Positions 17,263 to 24,305 of a stretch of 64,000 nucleotides of DNA are shown here, piece by piece; the stretch's first letter is position 1, and every line of letters begins with the position of its first letter. The position numbers were made by a program, and so were the translations under genes. The DNA is taken from positions 1 through 64,000 of the forward strand of contig NZ_JACIJM010000001.1 in assembly GCF_014199395.1 (NCBI RefSeq), read 5' to 3'. The notes under the pieces are model-generated. The model was given only the letters and a program-made list of their open reading frames with translations, did no database searches and had not been told where the DNA came from. Source of the DNA: Yoonia ponticola (GTDB lineage Bacteria > Pseudomonadota > Alphaproteobacteria > Rhodobacterales > Rhodobacteraceae).

Positions 17263-17963
17263 CCGAGCCTCAGTTTCCGCCGCTATTTTCGGGTCTTGAT
17301 GCCAATGGGGCTGATCCTTTTGCCTTGGCTTGTGCCGAGGCGCGAGCCGTGTGTGATGCGGGGCTCGTCGCGTATGATTTGGCGCATGCGACCCTTCGTG
17401 CGGCAATTGTGTTTGCACCTGAAATCCCGTTGCGCGATGCGGCTTGCATGCTACCGCTCTGCGGTGTGGGGTTCCAGAACGCACTTGGTGCGCTCGCGCC
17501 GCCCGAAGTTGGTGTGCATTTGGGTTGGAATGGCGACATTTACCTGAATGGCGGCCATTGCGGCGCGCTTCAAATCGCGGCGTCGACGCATGAACCCGAT
17601 GCAGTGCCAGAATGGCTGGTCGTCGGATTTGCATTGGATCTCTGGCCACCATCGGATGACACTGGATTAACGCCAGACAGAACCGCGCTTTACGCAGAAG
17701 GATGCGGCGATGTTGATCCGATCACCTTGCTGGAAGCTTGGGTGCGGCACACATTGGTTGAATTGAACGCTTGGGCCGATGATGGCCCGGCACGTTTGCA
17801 CCGCAACTGGAGCGGGCTTGCCCATGGTCGCGACACTGAAATTGCCGTAGCGGGTCAAACGGGCATCTTTATTGGCCTTGATGAAACGCTCGGGTTGCTA
17901 TTGAAAAGCGGCGATCAGACCCGCCTTATTCCACTGACAGCCCTCTTGACGGAGCCGACATGA
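17259..17963 (+). CDS. Biotin/lipoate protein ligase-like protein lacking catalytic lysine
   Basis: A 234-aa protein of the biotin/lipoate A/B ligase-like (DUF4444) type. The region LGWNGDIYLNGGHCGALQIA (residues 88-107) lines up with the biotin ligase motif KWPND...GxKvaGiL, but the lysine is replaced (Gly99-His100-Cys101) and no GRGRxGR loop is visible near the N-terminus. It is therefore probably not a standard ligase. A C-terminal barrel-like part (about 180-234) resembles the small SH3-like domain. It overlaps the ApbC gene and the DUF6505 gene by 4 nt each. It may bind a cofactor or carrier during FDH maturation. Confidence 0.7.
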   Translation: MTEPQFPPLFSGLDANGADPFALACAEARAVCDAGLVAYDLAHATLRAAIVFAPEIPLRDAACMLPLCGVGFQNALGALAPPEVGVHLGWNGDIYLNGGHCGALQIAASTHEPDAVPEWLVVGFALDLWPPSDDTGLTPDRTALYAEGCGDVDPITLLEAWVRHTLVELNAWADDGPARLHRNWSGLAHGRDTEIAVAGQTGIFIGLDETLGLLLKSGDQTRLIPLTALLTEPT

Positions 17964-18448
17964 AACTTGCCCGCGCAATCCATTTTGACGAAAGCGACAC
18001 GCGCGTTTTCCATAATCCGGCTCGCACCGGCGAATGGTGCATTTCCGGCGGATTCGAGTTTTCAAACTGGTCCGATGGTGATCTGACTGGCAAAGCGCGA
18101 CAGGCATTTTCCAATGGATGGATGGGATGCGAGACATTTGGCCGCGTCACGTTCGTCGCGGTCACGCAGATCGAAGACACCGAAATTCAAGCGCTAACCG
18201 ACCTGTTGGCCCAGCATTTTGTCGATATCTACGGTGCACCATCGCTGGATGCCGCCCGTAACGTTGCCCGCGAAGAATTGTCGCAAATGTCGGACCTCTG
18301 CGACGAACATGACGCGAATACGCTGCTCACAGTGGCGCGTGAGCTAACGCAAGCGGGCGTCAAGGAAAGCTATCGCATGATCGAAGCGCAGGCGGCAGGG
18401 CTTGAGCAATTCGCAATACACGGCGAAATCGACGATCCTCACCACTAA
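17960..18448 (+). CDS. DUF6505 family protein
   Basis: A 162-aa soluble protein beginning MKLARAIHFDESDTRVFHNP, with an FSNGWMGCETFGRV segment near residue 50 and a helical C-terminal half. No recognised catalytic motif. From memory, DUF6505 proteins are encoded beside Mo/W formate dehydrogenase accessory genes. It is coupled to the previous gene by a 4-nt ATGA overlap and ends the operon; the tungstate transporter follows after about 190 nt. Confidence 0.65.
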   Translation: MKLARAIHFDESDTRVFHNPARTGEWCISGGFEFSNWSDGDLTGKARQAFSNGWMGCETFGRVTFVAVTQIEDTEIQALTDLLAQHFVDIYGAPSLDAARNVAREELSQMSDLCDEHDANTLLTVARELTQAGVKESYRMIEAQAAGLEQFAIHGEIDDPHH

Positions 18449-18541
18449 CAAACACCCTTCGACCAACGCGCTGCCGCGACCGAGGGCGGTTAACGGTGGG
18501 TGTCGATCCATGCGGCGCACCCATGAGCCCTTGAAATATAA

Positions 18542-18614
18542 CGAAATTTCCCTGATCCGTGTCGGTTGGGCGCAATCGCTATAGCTTCTTGTGCTTTACT
18601 ATGCGAAATTTCCC
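18542..18614. promoter_or_regulatory. Direct repeat pair CGAAATTTCCC upstream of tupB
   Basis: The 11-mer CGAAATTTCCC occurs at 18542-18552 and again at 18604-18614, 62 nt apart, in the short region before the tungstate permease gene. Each copy includes the 8-bp palindrome GAAATTTC. The first copy lies next to GAAATATAACG, which gives some likeness to TATAACG-type ModE half sites. They may be operator sites for a metal-responsive regulator such as the HTH/binding-protein gene at 21009-21890. Confidence 0.4.
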
Positions 18615-18636
18615 GCGAGATGGAGATTTTGCATAC

Positions 18637-19344
18637 ATGGACAGCTTTTCGGGCATTTTGGTAGAAGCGATCGGTCTTATCCTGTCGTGGGACCCTGACG
18701 TGATCGAGATCATTGTGCTGTCGTTGCGCGTGACGTTGACGGCGGTCGCCGCCGCGTGCCTGATTGGCTTGCCGCTGGGTGCAATCGTCGGCGCGTTTCA
18801 GTTCCCAATGCGAACAGGCGTGATCATTGCGATGAATACCTTGATGGGGCTGCCGCCAGTTGTGGTTGGCTTGCTGGTTTATTTGATGCTGTCGGCTTCG
18901 GGACCGATGGGCGTTCTGGGGCTGCTTTACACGCCGACGGCGATGATTGTTGCGCAGACTATCCTCGTGACACCTATCGTCGCGGCGTTGACACGGCAGG
19001 TGATTGAAGACCTGAACAGTGAATACGCAGAGCAATTCGCATCGCTGGGCGTGGGTCCATTTGACCGCGTTCTCGCGTTGCTATGGGATGCCCGCTATAG
19101 CTTGCTGACCGTGGCGCTGGCGGGTTTTGGTCGTGCGGTTGCCGAGGTTGGCGCGGTGATTATCGTCGGCGGCAATATCAACCACGTAACCCGTGTGATG
19201 ACTACGACAATTGCGCTCGAAACATCCAAGGGCAATCTACAACTCGCACTAGCGCTTGGGCTGATCCTTCTAACAATTGCAGTCATCGTGAATGGTCTTC
19301 TGATGGCTATTCGCGGCACAGCGACGAGGGCGGCTTATGTCTGA
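18637..19344 (+). CDS. tupB: Tungstate ABC transporter permease
   Basis: A 235-aa inner-membrane permease with about five to six helices and a permease coupling loop around EQFASLGVGPFDR. The sequence (EIIVLSLRVTLTA..., FGRAVAEVGAVIIVGGNINHVTRVMTT) fits the TupB group rather than ModB. I take the ATG at 18637 (GGAG 11 nt upstream). The longer starts at 18601 and 18559 lack a binding site and would cover one of the upstream repeats. It overlaps tupC by 8 nt. Confidence 0.88.
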   Translation: MDSFSGILVEAIGLILSWDPDVIEIIVLSLRVTLTAVAAACLIGLPLGAIVGAFQFPMRTGVIIAMNTLMGLPPVVVGLLVYLMLSASGPMGVLGLLYTPTAMIVAQTILVTPIVAALTRQVIEDLNSEYAEQFASLGVGPFDRVLALLWDARYSLLTVALAGFGRAVAEVGAVIIVGGNINHVTRVMTTTIALETSKGNLQLALALGLILLTIAVIVNGLLMAIRGTATRAAYV

Positions 19345-20134
19345 TAAACTGATCGACATTCGCAATTACACCAGCAGCCCGTCAGCGCCACTGTTGACCG
19401 CACGCGGATTGTGCTTTGACGCGGGTGGACAACGTTTGATCAATAAGGTTGATCTGAACGTTGCCGCTGGGCGCTGCACTGTGATCATGGGGGCAAATGG
19501 GAGCGGGAAAAGTCTGCTTTTGCGTCTGTTGCACGGACTTATTCGACCCGAAGAAGGCACGATCAACTGGGAAGGCCAACCGCTAGATCGCGCTGGGCGT
19601 CAGCAGCAGGCGATGGTTTTTCAACGCCCAGTTATGCTGCGCCGGTCCGTCGCCGCCAACCTCCGGTTTGCCCTTTCAGTGCGTGGGGTGCGAGGCGAAG
19701 AAAGACGGGCGCGCGAGGCTGAAACGCTTGCGCTTGCTCGATTGGAAACACTTAAAGACAAGCCCGCGCGTGTTCTGTCCGGCGGCGAACAGCAGCGCCT
19801 TGCGATGGCCCGCGCCCTGATCTGTGCGCCGCGACTTCTGTTCCTAGATGAGCCAACAGCGAGCCTCGATCCAGCGTCATCTTTGGCTATCGAAAATCTT
19901 ATCCAAGGCGCTCGTGAAAACGGGACGACTATCGTTCTTGTGACCCATGACGCGGGGCAAGCCCGAAGGCTTGGCGATGATCTGGTGTTTCTACATGCAG
20001 GACGCATCGCAGAGACGGGCCCGATCAAACGCGTGCTCGATGCTCCCCGATCTGAGGCCGCGCAGGCGTGGCTGGGCGGGCGTCTTTTCGTTCCCGAAAA
20101 AACTGAAACTGACAGTATCAAAAATGGAGTATGA
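19337..20134 (+). CDS. tupC: Tungstate ABC transporter ATP-binding protein
   Basis: A 265-aa ABC ATPase. Walker A GANGSGKS lies near residue 54, the ABC signature LSGGEQQRLAMARAL near 150, Walker B LLFLDEPTASLD just after it, and the H-loop VTHD follows. It powers TupB-mediated uptake of tungstate bound by TupA. The N-terminal 15 residues before the ABC core are longer than usual. It overlaps tupB at its start and the start region of tupA at its end. Confidence 0.9.
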   Translation: MSDKLIDIRNYTSSPSAPLLTARGLCFDAGGQRLINKVDLNVAAGRCTVIMGANGSGKSLLLRLLHGLIRPEEGTINWEGQPLDRAGRQQQAMVFQRPVMLRRSVAANLRFALSVRGVRGEERRAREAETLALARLETLKDKPARVLSGGEQQRLAMARALICAPRLLFLDEPTASLDPASSLAIENLIQGARENGTTIVLVTHDAGQARRLGDDLVFLHAGRIAETGPIKRVLDAPRSEAAQAWLGGRLFVPEKTETDSIKNGV

Positions 20135-20136
20135 TC

Positions 20137-20961
20137 ATGTTCAGATGTAATTTCTTTGGCTTTGCAGCCACAGGCCTTTTGGCGCTGGGTCTCTCTGGAC
20201 CCGCGGCCGCACAAAATGATTTCATCATCGTGCAATCCACAACATCGACCCAAAATTCTGGCTTGTTCGACTATATGCTGCCGAAATTCCAAGACGAAAC
20301 AGGCGTCGAAGTACGCGTCGTCGCGGTCGGCACAGGCCAAGCGATCAAAAATGCAGCCAATGGCGACGGGGACGTGTTGTTCGTTCACGCAAAAGCCTCT
20401 GAAGAAGCATTCGTTGCAGATGGTGATGGCGTCAGCCGCAGTGACGTCATGTACAACGACTTTGTGATCGTAGGACCTCCTTCCGATCCAGCGGGCGTCG
20501 CCGGGTCGTCCGATATCGCCGTAGCACTCGCCCAAATCGCTGAAGTCGAAGCACCATTCGCATCACGCGGTGACGACAGCGGGACACATAAAGCCGAGTT
20601 GAACCTGTGGGCCGACGCTGGCGTTGACGTCGATGCGGCATCGGGTGGTTGGTACCGCGAAACCGGGTCCGGTATGGGGGCTACTTTGAACACTGGCACG
20701 GGCATGAATGCTTACATTATGACGGACCGGGCCACCTGGATCAGCTTTGGCAACAAAGGCGATTATGAGATCGCAGTCGAGGGCGACGCGAAGATGTTCA
20801 ACCAATACGGCATCATTCTTGTGAACCCTGAAAAGCATAGCAATGTGAAGGCCGAGCAGGGGCAAGCGTTTATCGATTGGGTGCTATCCGAAGAAGGACA
20901 AGCCACGATTGCTGACTACAAGATCGACGGGCAACAGTTGTTTTTCCCGAACGCGAACTAA
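20137..20961 (+). CDS. tupA: Tungstate-binding periplasmic protein
   Basis: A 274-aa periplasmic binding protein. A signal peptide (to about AAAQ) is followed by the TupA hallmark TTSTQNSGLFDYMLP, and DDSGTHKAELNLW in the middle is also typical. TupA proteins bind tungstate very tightly and prefer it to molybdate. An ATG at 20131 overlaps the tupC stop, but GGAG at 20126-20129 is spaced correctly only for the ATG at 20137. Last gene of the operon, followed by a terminator shared with the convergent regulator gene. Confidence 0.9.
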   Translation: MFRCNFFGFAATGLLALGLSGPAAAQNDFIIVQSTTSTQNSGLFDYMLPKFQDETGVEVRVVAVGTGQAIKNAANGDGDVLFVHAKASEEAFVADGDGVSRSDVMYNDFVIVGPPSDPAGVAGSSDIAVALAQIAEVEAPFASRGDDSGTHKAELNLWADAGVDVDAASGGWYRETGSGMGATLNTGTGMNAYIMTDRATWISFGNKGDYEIAVEGDAKMFNQYGIILVNPEKHSNVKAEQGQAFIDWVLSEEGQATIADYKIDGQQLFFPNAN

Positions 20962-20970
20962 TAATCGATT

Positions 20971-20998
20971 AAGGCGCGCTGCGTAGTAGTGCGCCTTT
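20971..20998. terminator. Terminator between tupA and the convergent regulator
   Basis: AAGGCGC at 20971-20977 pairs with GCGCCTT at 20991-20997 around a 13-nt loop. It lies 10 nt after tupA and 11 nt beyond the end of the minus-strand regulator gene, so it can serve both. Confidence 0.6.
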
Positions 20999-21008
20999 CG
21001 ACTGAATT

Positions 21009-21890
21009 TCATTCAGACAGCCAGCGCACTGTGCCCATCTGTGACAGATCGTACCCGCCCATTGACGCGGCCTTTTCGCGACACGCAGTACTTTGCGCAA
21101 ACGACAACAACTTTTGCACAGGTTCTGTAAAGTAGGCGTGGCGATCAATCAGCAGGTCAAAGCGCTCTTCGGCCAGCGGCACAAAGCCGAGATTGAACTG
21201 ACGGGCCATGGCCTCGATGCCAGTCGCGGCATCTGCTTGTCCTGCGGCAACAGCCACCGCCGCGTCATATTCCGTATGGGCCAACCCGCTCACCAGTTCC
21301 AAATCTGTCGCGCTCATTCCTTCACGCTTTAACATATCTTCGAAAAATGTAGCGCCGCCTGCTCCAGGTTGACGCAGCACGACACGTTTACCTTTGAGGT
21401 GGGCGAAGTCAGTGATTGAGGCGGTTGCATTCTGCGAGACAATCAATCCGCGCGCGCGACTTGCCCACGCGATCAAGACAACGTTTTTCAATCCCCGCGC
21501 GGCAATCGGTTCGACATTCCAGCCCGTACTGTCTGGGATATGCAAGCCCGCCAGTGCAGCCCGCCCGTCGGCAAAGCAGTCCAAGCCATCGCGACTACCG
21601 TTAAACAGTGTCGCAAGGCCGGATCCACATTCGCGAACGGCCCAATCCAATAGCGGGTCGTGTGATCCTGTCAAAACGACGGGACGTTCAGCCGCCGCAG
21701 GTGCGCTACCCGTCTCGATCCAGTCAAGCAGTTCCCCGCGTGGAAATAGCAGCTTACCGGTAATGCGTCGGTGTGGAATTTCCCCTGCGGCCGCAAGATC
21801 GTAGACCTTACGTTCTTTCACCCGCAAAATGTCTGCCACCTCTTTGGTGGTCAGATAGCTTGCGGAACTGGCGCCTTGCTCTTGTAACAT
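21009..21890 (-). CDS. Helix-turn-helix regulator fused to a binding-protein-like domain
   Basis: 293 aa. Residues about 12-60 form a MerR/excisionase-type helix-turn-helix (YLTTKEVADILRVKERKVYD). From about 70 to the end it resembles a periplasmic-binding-protein domain without signal peptide (VVLRQPGAGGATFFEDML). Such one-protein regulators sense a small ligand in the cytoplasm; related ones are tied to molybdate or tungstate transport. It is convergent with tupBCA, so it is a good candidate for the oxyanion-responsive regulator of tup and perhaps fdh. No ModE or TunR homologue is visible in the window. Confidence 0.78.
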   Translation of the reverse strand: MLQEQGASSASYLTTKEVADILRVKERKVYDLAAAGEIPHRRITGKLLFPRGELLDWIETGSAPAAAERPVVLTGSHDPLLDWAVRECGSGLATLFNGSRDGLDCFADGRAALAGLHIPDSTGWNVEPIAARGLKNVVLIAWASRARGLIVSQNATASITDFAHLKGKRVVLRQPGAGGATFFEDMLKREGMSATDLELVSGLAHTEYDAAVAVAAGQADAATGIEAMARQFNLGFVPLAEERFDLLIDRHAYFTEPVQKLLSFAQSTACREKAASMGGYDLSQMGTVRWLSE

Positions 21891-22137
21891 CTACAGATAT
21901 GTCTCCCGAATACGTAAAAATGGACCAGCCAGCCATCCTGCGCAAGCAGCAAAGACGACATCATGTCCCACTTCTTGCGAACCTGCTCGGGACGCGCAGG
22001 CGTCGGTAGGGAAAAAGAGTATCATATAGTACAGCGATTGCAGTCCATGGTGTTAACGAGAAAAATGTTCCTGATGTCCGCAAAGCCAATTGGAAGGGCA
22101 GCCGCGCGGACCTTGGAATTACAGTTGTTCGGGGCAC
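21891..22137. other. Intergenic region between the regulator and the flagellar operon
   Basis: 247 nt that should hold the promoter of the minus-strand regulator. Short forward frames are present but have no ribosome binding site or recognisable content. It marks the change from moderate-GC metabolic genes to the AT-richer flagellar block. Confidence 0.4.
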
Positions 22138-22470
22138 TCACTTAAGTTTTTTAACGAGCGCCTCGATTGCAAGGTGCTGTCCAAAGGATGCTTTAAGTTT
22201 TTCGCGCGTCGCGTCTTCCTTCGCAACTTCTGTGAAAAGCTCCACATTGACCGTTGCTTGCATGTCATCGATCCATCGCCCCCAGTGAAAGGACTGCTTC
22301 TGCATCAGAGGTTGCGCTGAATCGCGAGAGCTAAGGTTTCGACTCTCATCCAGCCTGTGAATCATTTTTTCTAAGTCGTCACGCCGTTGCAAGTGTTGTG
22401 ACCAAGTCTTCTGATCTTGCAGGTACTTCAGTCGTGATATTGTGACGAGCTTCTCTATACCGCGAGCCAT
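22138..22470 (-). CDS. Hypothetical flagellar-operon protein, possibly FliJ-like
   Basis: A 110-aa, highly charged, mostly helical protein (MARGIEKLVTISRLKYLQDQ...) with likely coiled coil and no membrane segment or signal. It is the last gene of the minus-strand flagellar operon, 8 nt after flhB. Size, charge and context suit a FliJ-type export chaperone or ATPase-complex stalk protein, but the sequence does not prove this. Confidence 0.55.
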   Translation of the reverse strand: MARGIEKLVTISRLKYLQDQKTWSQHLQRRDDLEKMIHRLDESRNLSSRDSAQPLMQKQSFHWGRWIDDMQATVNVELFTEVAKEDATREKLKASFGQHLAIEALVKKLK

Positions 22471-22478
22471 ATGAATTC

Positions 22479-23528
22479 CTAATGTTTTTGTGCGGACTGC
22501 GCGAACCTGATCGCAGCGGCAACCGCCCCATAAAACTCGACAGGAATTTCATCCCCGATCGACGCTGTACTCGCGAGTTGTCGCGCAGTCGGGATATCCA
22601 CGTGAACGGGGATGCCCTTTTCATTTGCGATCTGCCGAATTTTTAGCGCAATCTCGTCAATGCCCTTTGCCAGAACGATTGGTGCGTTTGATTTGCGTGG
22701 GTCCCATGCCAGAGCGACCGCGTAATGGGTAGGGTTAACGATGACGACATCAGCATTAGGGACGTCGTGCATCATCCTGTTGGACGCAATCTCCATGGCC
22801 CGTTGCCGCCTTGCATTTTTAAAGTGTGGGTCGCCTTCAGCTTCTCGATGCTCGTCCTTGATTTGCTGGAAAGACATCATATTCTTTTTTATAAATTGGG
22901 CATGCTGCCAGAGGTAATCTACGATAGCCAAGGTGACTGAAATGAGCGTGGCAATGAATAGCAGACTCAAACATTTGTCGAAAATATACTTTGTGCCAAT
23001 CTGCGGCTGGAGCAGCGATAGTCCGGCAATCTGATCAATTAACGGGATCAGTAACGCTAATAGTGCAATCACGTACAGTAGCAGTTTCGTAAAGCTTTTG
23101 AGGAATTCAAAAACCCCATTTACGCCAAACTTCTTCTTGAAACCGGCGGCCGGAGATATTCTGTTAAACTTTGGTGTAATGTTTGAGCCGACAAAGATAG
23201 CGGATCGTTGCAAAACTATCATGATTGCAACAAGGCCAAAGGGTACCAAGAAAATTGGCAAGATGGATGCGCCAATTGAAATGAAGATTTCAGGAGACAA
23301 TAGTGCCGTGTTCGCTTGTGCAATGAGTGTCGATGGAGCAAGGAAGTTCCGAAGTAAATATGTCAGTTTCTCAAAGATCGAAGCACCAAATATGGACAGC
23401 GTAACTGCGAGAGACAGGTATGTCAGAGCAATTCCTATTTCTTGAGATCGCGCGATTTCGCCCTTTTCTCTGGCGTCCTGAAGCTTTTTCTCTGAAGGTT
23501 GATGGGTCTTGTCATCGGAGTCGTCCAT
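22479..23528 (-). CDS. flhB: Flagellar export apparatus protein FlhB
   Basis: A 349-aa export-gate switch protein. Four transmembrane helices (roughly residues 30-210) are followed by the cytoplasmic FlhB-C domain with the autocleavage motif Asn265-Pro266-Thr267-His268, where self-cleavage allows the switch from rod/hook to filament substrates. The N-terminal DKTHQPSEKKLQDAREKGE is typical. It starts directly after the fliR stop with no gap. Complete. Confidence 0.95.
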   Translation of the reverse strand: MDDSDDKTHQPSEKKLQDAREKGEIARSQEIGIALTYLSLAVTLSIFGASIFEKLTYLLRNFLAPSTLIAQANTALLSPEIFISIGASILPIFLVPFGLVAIMIVLQRSAIFVGSNITPKFNRISPAAGFKKKFGVNGVFEFLKSFTKLLLYVIALLALLIPLIDQIAGLSLLQPQIGTKYIFDKCLSLLFIATLISVTLAIVDYLWQHAQFIKKNMMSFQQIKDEHREAEGDPHFKNARRQRAMEIASNRMMHDVPNADVVIVNPTHYAVALAWDPRKSNAPIVLAKGIDEIALKIRQIANEKGIPVHVDIPTARQLASTASIGDEIPVEFYGAVAAAIRFAQSAQKH

Positions 23529-24305
23529 TCACTTATACCGTTGCATAGGTAAAGAATCGAATGCGACGTATCTCCATTCGCTGAGAATTGGCTCAATCGC
23601 GATTAGAAGAAGCGCAATCGAGGCAGCGATTATGGCAGGAGCGCCAACAAAACTGACTAAGAGCTGTGGCATCGCACGATTTATGGCACCTAGGGTGAAA
23701 TTGTAGAATAGTGATAACGCCAGAAATGGTAGTGCGAGTTGAAAGGCAAGCGCATAACTGCTTACCATAAGATTCACAATCATGTCTAAGATCAACGCCC
23801 CATCAATTGCACTGTTGAGAGGTAACCAATCGTAAGACTGTACAAGAAAAAGGACAAATGTATCCAAAAATCCCGATATCATAAGAAGTGTTACGCCAGA
23901 TATAGTTAAGATGTTGCTGATGGTCGATTGCGCATCGTTTGAAACGGACCCCCCAAATATTTGGGCTATTGAACTAGCTTGCGCTACGATGGTGCCTGCG
24001 ATTTGCAACGTAAAAAGCCCAAAGCGAATGGAAAACCCAATGATGGTACCGAAGATGATTTCCTTGACCATGATTATCGAGAGGGTTTCAAAACTATTCG
24101 GCGGAAGAGGCGTCGAATTCGTTACCGCTGAGAAGATTGTTATGCTTATCACAAAGGTTAGAGCGAGCTTGAACCTCGGTGGAACATAGCTTGCAGACAA
24201 GCCCGGCAGTAGAAATGCAACTGCAGCCACTCGACAAAAAACGAGTGCCAAGCTGTCAAGTGACACAATCCCAAAGACGCTGACTAGAGTCACGATATCG
24301 ATCAA
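23529..24305 (-). CDS. fliR: Flagellar export apparatus protein FliR
   Basis: A 258-aa integral membrane protein of the export gate that forms a complex with FliP and FliQ. It has about six hydrophobic segments and the FliR pattern FCRVAAVAFLLPGLSASYVPPRFK near the N-terminus. It overlaps flhA by 4 nt and abuts flhB. fliQ, usually adjacent, is not present in this window. Confidence 0.92.
   Translation of the reverse strand: MIDIVTLVSVFGIVSLDSLALVFCRVAAVAFLLPGLSASYVPPRFKLALTFVISITIFSAVTNSTPLPPNSFETLSIIMVKEIIFGTIIGFSIRFGLFTLQIAGTIVAQASSIAQIFGGSVSNDAQSTISNILTISGVTLLMISGFLDTFVLFLVQSYDWLPLNSAIDGALILDMIVNLMVSSYALAFQLALPFLALSLFYNFTLGAINRAMPQLLVSFVGAPAIIAASIALLLIAIEPILSEWRYVAFDSLPMQRYK

Noticed and set aside
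19621-20535. 304-aa reverse frame across tupC and tupA
   Set aside because: Crosses two well-supported forward genes and carries no recognisable domain.
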